DNA of 50,849 nt from Anaerobacillus alkalidiazotrophicus. GTDB lineage: Bacteria; Bacillota; Bacilli; Bacillales_H; Anaerobacillaceae. Every line of letters begins with the position of its first letter. The first letter of the stretch is position 1. Below are positions 19,482 through 28,536 of the stretch, one piece after another. The translations under genes and the position numbers were made by a program. The DNA is taken from contig NZ_MLQS01000001.1 in assembly GCF_001866055.1 (NCBI RefSeq), forward strand, positions 1,480,882-1,531,730. Reading direction: 5' to 3'. The notes beneath the pieces are model-generated. The model was not told the origin of the DNA. It searched no databases and saw only the letters and a list, made by a program, of their open reading frames with translations.

Positions 19482-20189
19482 ATGCAACAGTATAAAGTGC
19501 TAGTAGTTGATGATGATCCCAATGTTCGTGAGATTATTAGAATTTATTTTAAAACACAACAGATAGGTTTAGTTGAAGCCGATGATGCCCTATTGGCGCT
19601 CGAATTAGTTGAGAAAGAAATGCCAGATATCATTATTTTAGATGTGATGATGCCTAAAATGGACGGGTTTGAGGTATGTCGTGAAATTCGAAAAAAATAT
19701 GACATACCGATTATCATGTTAACAGCGAAAACAGAAGAATTTGACCGTGTACTAGGGTTAGAACTTGGTGCAGATGATTATGTTACAAAGCCTTTTAGTC
19801 CAAGAGAATTAATTGCTCGCATAAAAGCGATTTTTCGCCGAATGCAGCCTAAGGATCATTCCTATGGGAGTGAAAATGGTATTAACATAAAAACACTTAT
19901 GTTTGATAACCTTACTATTCATATCGATCGTAGAGAAGTTCTCGTTCATGGTGAAAAAATAACTCTACGTCCCAAAGAATTTGACTTATTAGTGCATTTA
20001 GCAAAATCAACTGGTAACGTTTTTACTAGAGAACAACTTTTAGAACAAGTTTGGGGATACGATTTTATTGGAGATATTCGTACGGTAGATGTTCATATTA
20101 AGAAGTTGAGACAAAAGTTACTGAGTTTACAAAAGGACTGTATTCAAACAGTTTGGGGCGTCGGGTACAAATTTGAGGTGGAAGCTTAA
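19482..20189 (+). CDS. OmpR/PhoB-family response regulator
   Basis: 235 residues from ATG 19482, which has AGAGGAG 8 nt upstream; the frame itself opens earlier at a TTG (19461). The receiver domain (residues 1-120) has the acidic pocket DDD at 10-12, the phospho-acceptor Asp54 (ILDVMMPKMDG) and the conserved Lys in VTKPF. The C-terminal winged helix covers about 135-235 (LRPKEFDLLVHLA, VWGYDFIGDIRTVDVHIKKLR). It forms an operon with the kinase whose ATG overlaps its stop codon. No target gene is adjacent, so the stimulus and regulon are unknown. Confidence 0.93.
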   Translation: MQQYKVLVVDDDPNVREIIRIYFKTQQIGLVEADDALLALELVEKEMPDIIILDVMMPKMDGFEVCREIRKKYDIPIIMLTAKTEEFDRVLGLELGADDYVTKPFSPRELIARIKAIFRRMQPKDHSYGSENGINIKTLMFDNLTIHIDRREVLVHGEKITLRPKEFDLLVHLAKSTGNVFTREQLLEQVWGYDFIGDIRTVDVHIKKLRQKLLSLQKDCIQTVWGVGYKFEVEA

Positions 20190-21628
20190 TGTTAGGGATG
20201 AACAAAAGTATTTTTCGACGCCTAATTTTAAGCTATATGTTTACTATAGTGGTGGGAATTGGGATTGTTGGAATTCTCATGTTTTACTTTGCTAATAATT
20301 ATATTTATAGCGCTAAGCAAGAAGAATTACTTAGAAAAGGTAAGACAGTGAATGCTTATATACAAGAAGAAGCTATTATCGATGATGAAAAGCAAAGTAA
20401 ACTAGAGTTTTTTGACCATTCTTATAATGCTAGAATCTGGGTATTTGATCAAGAAGGAAAAATTATTGCTACATCAACACAGGAAGAAGTATTTATTGGT
20501 AAATCTGTAGCATCTTCAATTGTCGAACGTGTACTTCAAGGCGACGATGCTGTTAGTAGATTAGAGTTTGAGGGATTAGTCGAGCCGATGCTTTCTGTCG
20601 TTGTTCCTTGGGGGAAGCAAGACCACGTTTATGGTGGCATCATATTACACTCTCCTTTGACAGGGCTATCCGGTTTTATTATGAAAATAAGAGAAATGTT
20701 TCTTTGGGCAACTCTCTTTGGAATTCTTTTCTCAACGGTGATGGTTTCTTACCTTTCGTGGACGATTTCCCGTCCCCTACAGCAAATTGATCGTGCTGCT
20801 TCAAGAATAGGGATGGGTAATTATGATGAACGTATTCAGATAAAATCGGAAGATGAGATTGGTGATTTGGCTCATACAATCAATAAGATGGCTGAAAAAC
20901 TAGAAATCATTGAAGTTGAACGGCAAAAACTAGATAATCTTCGCAGTGATTTTTTAGCTAATATCTCACATGAGTTAAGAACACCGTTAACGACAATGCA
21001 AGGATTTTTGGAAGCTCTCCAAGATGGTCTCATAGAGGAAGAAGGCAGACAAAGATACTACGATGTGATGTACGATGAAACGATCCATATGAATCGTTTA
21101 GTAGATGATCTAATGGATTTAATTAAGCTAGAAAATAAAGAAATTACACTTTCAAAATATCCAATTGATATAAAGTCAATTCTAGAGAAGGAAAAGTTTA
21201 AATTTGAAAAAGAAGCTTTAGATAAATATATTGATATAAAATTAAATTTAATAGAACCACTGCCTAAAGCCTATTCAGATCCGGTTCGCCTTGAACAAAT
21301 CATCAATAATCTATTAAAAAATGCGGTCAAATTTACAGAAGAAGGTGAAATAACTATTTCAGCCCAAGAGGATGGTGAGTATCTTTTACTTTCAGTTCAA
21401 GATACCGGGATTGGTATTTCAGATTTAGACCAAGAGTTGATTTGGGAACGATTTTATAAAGTAGATCGAGGAAGATCTAAAAAAAATAAAGGAACAGGAC
21501 TTGGTTTAGCCATAGTTAAAAAATTAGTAGAATTGCATGAAGGGAAAATTACTGTTCAAAGCGAGATTGGAAAGGGCACGACGTTTAAAATATGGATTCC
21601 TTCTGTAGTTGAGGGAGGAACATACTAA
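20189..21628 (+). CDS. Sensor histidine kinase (HAMP-HisKA-HATPase)
   Basis: 479 residues; the ATG overlaps the response-regulator stop (TAATG), implying translational coupling. Transmembrane helix 1 is at about 10-32, an extracellular sensor of roughly 135 residues follows, and helix 2 is at about 170-190. Next are HAMP (SRPLQQIDRAASRIGMGNYD), the dimerisation/phosphotransfer helix with the His in FLANISHELRTPL, and the ATP domain with N box NLLKNAVKFTEEG, G1 DTGIGIS and G2 GTGLGLAIVKKL. Architecture resembles ResE/BaeS-type kinases. It phosphorylates its neighbour; the signal is not evident. Confidence 0.93.
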   Translation: MLGMNKSIFRRLILSYMFTIVVGIGIVGILMFYFANNYIYSAKQEELLRKGKTVNAYIQEEAIIDDEKQSKLEFFDHSYNARIWVFDQEGKIIATSTQEEVFIGKSVASSIVERVLQGDDAVSRLEFEGLVEPMLSVVVPWGKQDHVYGGIILHSPLTGLSGFIMKIREMFLWATLFGILFSTVMVSYLSWTISRPLQQIDRAASRIGMGNYDERIQIKSEDEIGDLAHTINKMAEKLEIIEVERQKLDNLRSDFLANISHELRTPLTTMQGFLEALQDGLIEEEGRQRYYDVMYDETIHMNRLVDDLMDLIKLENKEITLSKYPIDIKSILEKEKFKFEKEALDKYIDIKLNLIEPLPKAYSDPVRLEQIINNLLKNAVKFTEEGEITISAQEDGEYLLLSVQDTGIGISDLDQELIWERFYKVDRGRSKKNKGTGLGLAIVKKLVELHEGKITVQSEIGKGTTFKIWIPSVVEGGTY

Positions 21629-21644
21629 AAATATCATTTAATAA

Positions 21645-21676
21645 GCCGGTGAGAATATATCTCACTGGCCATTTTT
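21645..21676 (+). terminator. Terminator of the two-component operon
   Basis: GCCGGTGAG/CTCACTGGC stem (one G-U pair) with ATTTTT behind it. Confidence 0.8.
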
Positions 21677-21684
21677 ACATTATT

Positions 21685-21720
21685 GAAAAGTTTAGGTGGG
21701 GGATTAACTACCCCTATAGT
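21685..21720 (+). repeat. Fragment of the palindromic element family (copy H)
   Basis: GAAAAGTTTAGGTGGGGG followed by ATTAACTACCCCTA matches the middle of copies B and C. Both ends are missing, so this is a relic. Confidence 0.6.
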
Positions 21721-21789
21721 TCCATTGCTCAATCATTTTGTGCATATCTGAACGCATAATGAGCGATCTGCCATAATCTTCTTTGTGAT

Positions 21790-23073
21790 CTAACGGGTTT
21801 TGGAAGCTTTCTCCCAAGATTTCTGAAACTCTTCTAATAATTGATCACGATTAAGTTCTTTTCCAACGTACAATTGCATGACAGTTCCGAACTCTTTTTG
21901 TACACCGACAGGAAAATTGAACCAGTTAGAATTCAATGTTTTTCCTTCCTTGTAATACCGAATTGTATCATTCGCAAGTGGTCCTAAATTGTTAGCCTCT
22001 ATATTTTTGAACGCAGGAATAAATTTGAATTGTTCCGTCATAAACGATTTGCCTTGTTCTGAAGAGACCATCCAGTTTAGAAATTTTTTTGCTTCTTTCT
22101 TTTTCCTAGGTGTTGTTTGTTTGTTTACAACCCAATAATTCGGTACGTTGACCACCAAGGCATTATTGATAGGTTCGTCATTAATTGGTATTGGAAATAT
22201 CCCGATATTCATAATTGGCGATAGTTGATCAAGCATAGGCTGAATCCAATTACCTTGTTGAATCATCGCTGCATGTCCCGTGGCAAATAAATTCACTTCC
22301 ATATTGTAATCTGTTGTTAGCGGATGGGCATTTCCGTATTTTATGGTTACATCCAACAATTTGACTAAATCTTTGAACTTTTGATTGTTATCAATTTTTT
22401 CCGTCCCGTCATTTAGGCCCTTTATAAAAGCAGGTGGATCTTCTTGTTGTGCAAAAGCGATATTTAATAGATGGTGACCCAATTTCCACTCTTCATAGTA
22501 CCCTGTTGCAAAAGGAGTGATTCCTTCTTTTTCTAATTTTTCTGCAACTGCTATTAATTCAGTCAGCGTTTTCGGTAACGTATCAATACCTGCCTTCTCG
22601 AATAAATCTTTATTATAAATGATTCCGTACCCTTCCAAGCTAAAAGGCATTCCGTAAATGATCTCATTAAACTTTATTGGTTCTAACACATCTTCATATG
22701 CATTTTTAACCCATGATTGGTCAGAAAGGTCCTCTAAATAGTTACTCCATAGTTTGACATTTTCGTAGCCAGTATTCGTGAAAATATCAGGTCCTATGCC
22801 AGCAGCAATCTGTGCTTTCAGATCGGCAAGGTCATCGCTAGCTCCGCCTACCGTGTGAATTTGGATTTCTATGTTTGGATTCTCTTTTTCGTAAGCAAGT
22901 GCCATTTGTTCGAACTGCTTAGAAATTTCAATTTTTGGATTTCGCACATTCAATATGAGTTTTTGCTCTTCAATTTCCGTTTCTTTTGATCCTGTCTCAG
23001 TCTTCGCTTGACAAGCCGAAAGAGATAGGCTTAGTATGCCAACCAAAAAAGTGTATATTATCTCTTTTTTCAT
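21790..23073 (-). CDS. Sugar-binding lipoprotein linked to a YesM/YesN system
   Basis: 427-residue family 1 solute-binding protein with lipoprotein signal and lipobox LSAC (Cys20). It is clearly paralogous to the binding protein at 40203: shared blocks include YGMPFSLEGYGIIYNK, AAMIQQGNWI, GIFPIPI and VPNYWVVNK. Here no permeases follow; the gene is third in a unit with a YesM-like kinase and a YesN-like regulator. It may either deliver sugar to the permeases encoded at 41609-43287 or present the ligand to the kinase. The start ATG at 23073 has GAGGTGAAG ahead of it. Confidence 0.9.
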   Translation of the reverse strand: MKKEIIYTFLVGILSLSLSACQAKTETGSKETEIEEQKLILNVRNPKIEISKQFEQMALAYEKENPNIEIQIHTVGGASDDLADLKAQIAAGIGPDIFTNTGYENVKLWSNYLEDLSDQSWVKNAYEDVLEPIKFNEIIYGMPFSLEGYGIIYNKDLFEKAGIDTLPKTLTELIAVAEKLEKEGITPFATGYYEEWKLGHHLLNIAFAQQEDPPAFIKGLNDGTEKIDNNQKFKDLVKLLDVTIKYGNAHPLTTDYNMEVNLFATGHAAMIQQGNWIQPMLDQLSPIMNIGIFPIPINDEPINNALVVNVPNYWVVNKQTTPRKKKEAKKFLNWMVSSEQGKSFMTEQFKFIPAFKNIEANNLGPLANDTIRYYKEGKTLNSNWFNFPVGVQKEFGTVMQLYVGKELNRDQLLEEFQKSWEKASKTR

Positions 23074-23127
23074 CGCTTCACCTCAGCAATTTTCAGATGA
23101 TAAAAATTAGGTAGAAAGGCGTAGATA

Positions 23128-24306
23128 CTATTTACTGCCGGTTTGTAGTTTTTTCTCACAGTTTCGGTACTCAAAAGGAGTCATCCCAACCACTTTTTTA
23201 AATAGTTTAGAAAAGTATTTTTCATCCTGATAGCCGAGCATTAAGGATATAGAGTAAATACTTTCGTCCGTTTCTCTTAACCAATATTTTGCCTTGTCAG
23301 TTCTTAGTTTCATGATGTATTTGGACAGGGGCATACCTGTTTCTTTTTTGAACTTTCTTGAGATGTGTTCACGACTCAAGAAGAACCGGTTTGAGAGTTT
23401 TTCTAAACTCAATTCTTCCATGTAATACATTTCTACATAGGAAACAATGTTCTGCATACGACGCGCATCATCCAAATCGTTCAAACGGTGTACGGCTCTG
23501 AAATTTTGATCTTCCAATGCTTTTTGCAAAGACTGAATGGACTGGGGGATATCTTCCATTGATTTCAATGGGTCACCTCTTATAATACGAACAGGGATAT
23601 CAAATTGTTGACTGATCCATTCCTCAACCAATAACCATTGACGTTGTTTGGTAATGACTAGACAAAGACTTTGATCGTTCTGTAGCGCAAATGCATTTCC
23701 TAATTTCTGAGCAACAAGCTCATCAGCTAGCAACTGAATGTAAGGATCGGAATGGTGCATTTGGTAAAATGAAATGAGTGTAAGATCGTATTCATCTGCT
23801 GGGGGAAGACATGAGGTAATTTCGCTCGCATCGAAAAGTTCCCCCATATAAGCTTTCGTAACTACCTGATTCATATGCAACCTTTTAACATCTTCATAAG
23901 CACCTGTCTCTTTGTAGAGACGATCCTTCTCTTCATTTGCCCAGGCTTTAACAGCTTCCTCCAATGTTTTATTAAATGGCTCAGCTTCAACCGGTTTTAA
24001 TAAGTAATCGAAGCTACTACACTGAATTGCTTTTCGCATAAAGGAATAGTCGTCAAATCCTGTGATTACTATTACTTTTCCAGGGTAAGAAATGGTATTT
24101 AACCACTCGATTATTTCAATACCACTCATTCCAGGCATTTTCACGTCTGTAAAGATAATCTCAGGGTTTTCCTTTTCTATAATTCTTATTGCCTCTTTTC
24201 CATTTCTTGCTTCTAAGATATCGGTAATACCGTTTTTCTTCCACTGTCCTAAATGCCTTATGACATAATGTACATTGAGTTCATCATCTACAATTAGAAC
24301 CTTCAT
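23128..24306 (-). CDS. YesN-like response regulator (receiver plus AraC HTH)
   Basis: 392 residues. An N-terminal receiver (MKVLIVDDELNVHYV, phospho-acceptor Asp in IIFTDVKMPGMSG, Lys in YLLKPVE) is followed by a linker of about 150 residues and a C-terminal AraC-type double helix-turn-helix (LSREHISRKFKKETGMPL, SISLMLGYQDEKYFSKLFKK). AAGGAGG stands ahead of the ATG. It acts with the YesM-like kinase encoded just upstream; such pairs usually activate carbohydrate transporters. Probable targets are its own operon and possibly the ABC operon at 40203. Confidence 0.93.
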   Translation of the reverse strand: MKVLIVDDELNVHYVIRHLGQWKKNGITDILEARNGKEAIRIIEKENPEIIFTDVKMPGMSGIEIIEWLNTISYPGKVIVITGFDDYSFMRKAIQCSSFDYLLKPVEAEPFNKTLEEAVKAWANEEKDRLYKETGAYEDVKRLHMNQVVTKAYMGELFDASEITSCLPPADEYDLTLISFYQMHHSDPYIQLLADELVAQKLGNAFALQNDQSLCLVITKQRQWLLVEEWISQQFDIPVRIIRGDPLKSMEDIPQSIQSLQKALEDQNFRAVHRLNDLDDARRMQNIVSYVEMYYMEELSLEKLSNRFFLSREHISRKFKKETGMPLSKYIMKLRTDKAKYWLRETDESIYSISLMLGYQDEKYFSKLFKKVVGMTPFEYRNCEKKLQTGSK

Positions 24307-24400
24307 CCAGCTTTCATCCTCCTTAAAATAGGATATAAGTAGAAAATATTTAGGTGAATAAATATAGTATTCAGATAATATTTCTTATAAATGAAACAGT

Positions 24401-26176
24401 TTAATCATTAGTTAACTTTGAGTCTAGAGGAATAACGAGTCGAACGAAAAAAACTTGTCCTTGCTTTGTATCCAGTTCTAAACCAGCGTCTTGTCCATAA
24501 TTTAAAATTAAACGGTCATGAATATTTTTTAGACCAATATGCTCGTGTGAAAATGTTCCTTCATAAGGAGCCGTATAAATATTTTCTCTTAAAGTTTGTA
24601 GCTCTGGAACTGTCATACTAGAGCCGTCATTTTCTACTACGAGGTATAAAATTTCTCCTTGTATTTCGCCGTAAATGTTTAAATGTGCATCATAGCAACC
24701 TTCTTCATAACAGTGTTTAAAGAAGTTTTCAACGAGCGGCTGAAGGATCATACTTGGAATTGTCATATCAAGTATTGTCTCGTTTAGTTTAATAGAATAG
24801 TTTATATTGTTTCCAAAACGCTCCATTTGAAGAGATAAGTAAGTATGGATATTTTCCACTTCGTCTCGAACTAAGACCCATTGATCTGCTCGAATGGAGT
24901 ATCGCATCATTTTGGATAAGGACGTCACCAATTGGTAAATCTTTGGTGAATTAGATCGTAGGGCAACCGCACCTATAGATTGTAATGCGTTAAACAAGAA
25001 GTGAGGGTTAACCTGAGACTTTAGCGCTCTGAATTGATTTTTCCTATTCTCAATTTCTAGTTTATATTCACGTTCAATGTGAAGGTTGATTCGGTTCATC
25101 ATTTCCTTCATATGTTTTTCTAGATGACCGATTTCATCGTCTCTGTTGTCAACAAAGGGGACATCCGTATTTCCGCCTTCAATTGTTCGTACTTTCTTGC
25201 TCAGAAGTTTTATTGGACGTGTAATTCTGTATGAAATAATACCAATCATTAATAATCCTAGAAATCCTACTCCTATTCCGACAAGTATGTTTCTATAAGC
25301 GGTCTGCCTGACATCACTAAATAATACCCGACTAGGAGTTATCTTTACTAATTTCCATTGATTTAGTGGTTCTGATAATGTCTTTGATAAGATGATGTCT
25401 TCTTTTGTATCATCTTCCATATTCATCCACCGTAATAAATCACCAGAAATGTTGCTACCTATAAGTGATGAATCACTTGCATACATGACAATATCATTTG
25501 AATCAATAAGTAATACCGATTCTTCATCGTCTTGAACAAGGCGGTCACATATGCGAGCATATGCATCTAAATCGATATCAATCGTAATGATTCCAAGAAA
25601 TTCGTTAGATAGCACATCTTCTATTTTATGATGGATAGTCATAACCACTGTGTTGTCGGACTGAGGAACAATCGCAGTATTATTATAATTCTCAATCTGT
25701 TTGGGCGGCTCTATCAAATAATTAAAGTTAGAGTGAAAAAGTTTGTTCATCGAATCTTGTGTTAATAAATCTGGTTGAGATTTACGAGCACTGATCATCG
25801 CATTATAAACAATAAATGCTTCCTTATTCTTATCAATATAAAAGCGAACTTGACGGATTTCGTTTCGCATCAGATAAAAATTTTCTATGATTTTTTCCAT
25901 CGAAATTGGGTTGAAATAAATCGAATCTTCAGAACTATTATTTAAAATTCGGAATAAATCAGGATTCCGGTATAAGATATACGGAAGATTGATCATATCA
26001 TTAAAGTATTGCTCCAGTTCTTCCGACAATTTCTCCATTTGAAGGTGACTGATTTCAAGTTTGTGCCGTTCTACATCATTCTTCGTATATTCATAAATGA
26101 AAAGAACAGATAAAAAATACGGTACGATGATAAAGGTAAGAAGCATAAGAAATAAGCGACTTTGGATGCTCTTCAT
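24401..26176 (-). CDS. YesM-like sensor histidine kinase
   Basis: About 591 residues. ATG at 26176 is chosen over an upstream TTG (26206), because AAGGAGC sits 7 nt before it. Layout: transmembrane helix near 10-30, a large extracellular Cache-like sensor (about 35-285), a second helix at about 290-315, HAMP, then the HisKA_7TM-less 'His_kinase' core with the phospho-His in QVNPHFLFNALQSIG and an ATPase domain (PLVENFFKHC as N box, HIGLKNIHDRL). The class senses sugars directly or through a binding protein; the lipoprotein gene in the same unit fits the latter. Confidence 0.92.
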   Translation of the reverse strand: MKSIQSRLFLMLLTFIIVPYFLSVLFIYEYTKNDVERHKLEISHLQMEKLSEELEQYFNDMINLPYILYRNPDLFRILNNSSEDSIYFNPISMEKIIENFYLMRNEIRQVRFYIDKNKEAFIVYNAMISARKSQPDLLTQDSMNKLFHSNFNYLIEPPKQIENYNNTAIVPQSDNTVVMTIHHKIEDVLSNEFLGIITIDIDLDAYARICDRLVQDDEESVLLIDSNDIVMYASDSSLIGSNISGDLLRWMNMEDDTKEDIILSKTLSEPLNQWKLVKITPSRVLFSDVRQTAYRNILVGIGVGFLGLLMIGIISYRITRPIKLLSKKVRTIEGGNTDVPFVDNRDDEIGHLEKHMKEMMNRINLHIEREYKLEIENRKNQFRALKSQVNPHFLFNALQSIGAVALRSNSPKIYQLVTSLSKMMRYSIRADQWVLVRDEVENIHTYLSLQMERFGNNINYSIKLNETILDMTIPSMILQPLVENFFKHCYEEGCYDAHLNIYGEIQGEILYLVVENDGSSMTVPELQTLRENIYTAPYEGTFSHEHIGLKNIHDRLILNYGQDAGLELDTKQGQVFFVRLVIPLDSKLTND

Positions 26177-26716
26177 GAAGTTGCTCCTTTCTTTCATGGA
26201 GTCCAAAAAAGTTTAAGTATAAAACTTCTATATTAAATCTAATTCTTTTTGATTAAGTACGTCAACATTGAACGGTTTAAGAAAATATAGGGGTAGGACT
26301 ATCTAGATTCCTTATTGTAGAGACGTTTGGTGACGGTTACCACAATAAATGAAACCGTTTAAATGAATGAGTAAAATGAACCTAAGGTACTACCAGGTAA
26401 TAGATTGTTACAAATAGTAGTTAAATAGGATTAATTTTTGTAACAATTGATATTTTCACAATAATAATCACCGAAAAGTTTGATTGCCATTTCCCGTAGA
26501 AGTTATCGCTCGTTGTACAGTGTTAGTTATCCATCCATACTGACGTGAACCGCTTGCCGTTTTATTTCGTGAGAAACTAGTGAAAGATTTTTCTACAACC
26601 TTCATTCATCTTTTGTCAGTTACGTGTCAAATTTAATTAATAGATTTACATATTTACCAATTTTATGTAATATATTTTGTGAAGTTTTGCACAAGGGAGT
26701 TTGTAGAGGAGAGTGT
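26177..26716. other. Divergent intergenic region, YesM-like / membrane protein
   Basis: No gene seen. TGAAACCGTTTAAA (26350-26363) and, inverted, TTGAACGGTTTAA (about 26269-26281) resemble each other and loosely resemble cre or LacI-type sites. A minus-strand TTGACG (26265-26260) could be a -35 for the kinase operon, but its -10 is poor. The remainder shows nothing recognisable. Confidence 0.35.
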
Positions 26717-28285
26717 ATGATGGAAGGCATTATTGAACAGGTAGGGATATTACAAGAACAAATAGGTAGTTTACAAATGTTGAATCACTTTTTGCTAACG
26801 TTGTTCATGTTGATACCTATGGTACTTATTTCTAGAACATTTGTAGCAGGGACACGCTATTCTCCAATTTTACTGATTGTTATTTTTGGTTTAGCGATGG
26901 GCTTCGTGTTAGAGACAAGTGGGGTTGCTACCCCTGGATTAAGAGAGTTTCCTGTTATTGATTTTATTTCTAGAACAACAAATATAGCGTTAATCGTTAC
27001 ATTTTTTGTTGGTGGACAAGAAATACGGAAAATTTTTGGCAATAAAGAAGACAATAATGTGGAGTTACTTGTCCCGTCAGAAGAAGAGGTTGTATTGGGG
27101 ACAACTCGAACACAGCTTGTTTTTATAGTACGTTCTTTTTTCTTGTTATTAGGTATTGAAGCTGTTACTAGATTGATTTTAGGATTAAACTCTGAAGACT
27201 TAAGTAGATATTACTCTATTTTAGCTTATCTTGGATTAGTTGGTTCTATTATTTTAATAGATAATAAAGCAAAGTATAAAGATAAACATTTGTATATTAA
27301 AAAAGGTGTTATAGAGATTGCAATAATTATAGGGATTTCGCTTACCACTTATCATTTAGCAGTTGCGATCCGTGACCTTGTAGCTTTACCACAAATTTTC
27401 TTTGCAATGTTAATTGCTACGGCAATTGGGGCTATATTTTACAGCTATAGTTTTGGTCCAACAATTAAAGCACTACTTTTTGCGGGTATACCAGTTGTGT
27501 TAGCAGGTAACTTTATGGTTGGTGGTTCTCGTATTAATGAAGCATTTTCGATGGAAAGTGCAAATGCTGTACTTGGTTATGGCTTTTTTGGACAGATTTT
27601 TTGGATGTTTGGTGGGATCGCATTGCTGATGATTTTTGCGCGTACTTCAAATGTGCGAAATTTAGCTCCTGGTATGGCTGGCGCGCTTTCACATACTGGA
27701 TTAACGGGAGCCTGTACAGCGGGAGATTTAGGTGTGAAAGCTGCAAATCGTGCTCCAATGCTTGTTAACATTCCGTTCGCTATGCATATATTTGTATTTT
27801 CCATTTTAGCAATCAGTGCTGAACGCGGTTCATTATTTATGTTCCCCTCACTTATATTGATGGGTGTTGGTCTCATCTTATTACTATTAGGTCTAAAGAA
27901 TTTAAGGGTTTGTACAAATGGTGCTAATGATCGTGATGAGGTAAAAGCATTATTACAGTTTGGATTTGGTTGGCAATTAATTGCCATCTTTGGTGGGTTA
28001 TTACTTCTAAGCTTTAGTTCAATGTCGCTCGAATTTAGTGCAATGGCTAAAGCCTCTGCCATTTCGCATTTTGGGTTGTTTGCTGCAATCCAAGAAGGAA
28101 TGTTTGGAGGCGAGGCAGCTGGGTTGATTACCTTTACATTTTCAATGACATTTCTCATTCATCCATTCGTATTCTTTATGTTTGGTAAAGCTATGGAAAG
28201 TAATGAAGAAATGCCCAAATTACCAGTTTATATTCTAGCTGTTATTGGTCTTATCGGAGTAGTAGCATCGGTTATATTTTTATAA
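26717..28285 (+). CDS. Multi-spanning membrane protein, transporter-like, family not recognised
   Basis: 522 residues from ATG 26717 (GAGGAG a few nt upstream; a second ATG follows at once). A short N-terminal tail precedes about 11-12 hydrophobic segments. One hydrophilic loop (GNKEDNNVELLVPSEEE, residues about 112-128) splits a shorter first part from the rest. Glycine-rich stretches inside membrane segments (GGSRINEAFSMESANAVLGYGFFGQ, LSHTGLTGACTAGDLGVKAANR, EGMFGGEAAGL) resemble substrate or ion paths of secondary transporters. It is a single-gene unit with its own terminator, next to sugar regulators but without other link. Function unknown. Confidence 0.75.
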   Translation: MMEGIIEQVGILQEQIGSLQMLNHFLLTLFMLIPMVLISRTFVAGTRYSPILLIVIFGLAMGFVLETSGVATPGLREFPVIDFISRTTNIALIVTFFVGGQEIRKIFGNKEDNNVELLVPSEEEVVLGTTRTQLVFIVRSFFLLLGIEAVTRLILGLNSEDLSRYYSILAYLGLVGSIILIDNKAKYKDKHLYIKKGVIEIAIIIGISLTTYHLAVAIRDLVALPQIFFAMLIATAIGAIFYSYSFGPTIKALLFAGIPVVLAGNFMVGGSRINEAFSMESANAVLGYGFFGQIFWMFGGIALLMIFARTSNVRNLAPGMAGALSHTGLTGACTAGDLGVKAANRAPMLVNIPFAMHIFVFSILAISAERGSLFMFPSLILMGVGLILLLLGLKNLRVCTNGANDRDEVKALLQFGFGWQLIAIFGGLLLLSFSSMSLEFSAMAKASAISHFGLFAAIQEGMFGGEAAGLITFTFSMTFLIHPFVFFMFGKAMESNEEMPKLPVYILAVIGLIGVVASVIFL

Positions 28286-28292
28286 ATAGTAG

Positions 28293-28328
28293 TAAAAAGC
28301 AGTTGTCTTTAAGGGCAGCTGCTTTTTG
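28293..28328 (+). terminator. Terminator of the membrane-protein gene
   Basis: AAAAAGCAGTTGTC with GGCAGCTGCTTTTT (G-U pairs allowed), six-nt loop, then a T-rich tail. Confidence 0.8.
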
Positions 28329-28396
28329 GTTAAATGGGAAAACACTTATTGCATCATTAACACTTTAAGACTGTCTACGTAAACTCCAATATATCA

Positions 28397-28425
28397 TTTG
28401 TTAGAATGGTATGTAGGTACTATAA
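28397..28425 (+). promoter_or_regulatory. Promoter of the LacI-type regulator gene
   Basis: TTGTTA (28397-28402), 17 nt, TATAAA (28420-28425). Downstream, TGAAACTGATTTCA (28493-28506), an ATGAAA/TTTCAT palindrome, lies 30 bp before the start codon and may serve autoregulation or CcpA. Confidence 0.55.
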
Positions 28426-28536
28426 ATATATTTGGAACATATTAATAACTACCACCCATTGCAATATGTCTCCTTACTAAAGTAAAATAAAATGAAACTG
28501 ATTTCATGTTTATATTAACGTTGGAGTGATAGACAA

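Noticed and set aside
27577..28158. 193-codon frame opposite the large membrane protein
   Set aside because: Same reason: antisense to a well-supported gene, no start context.
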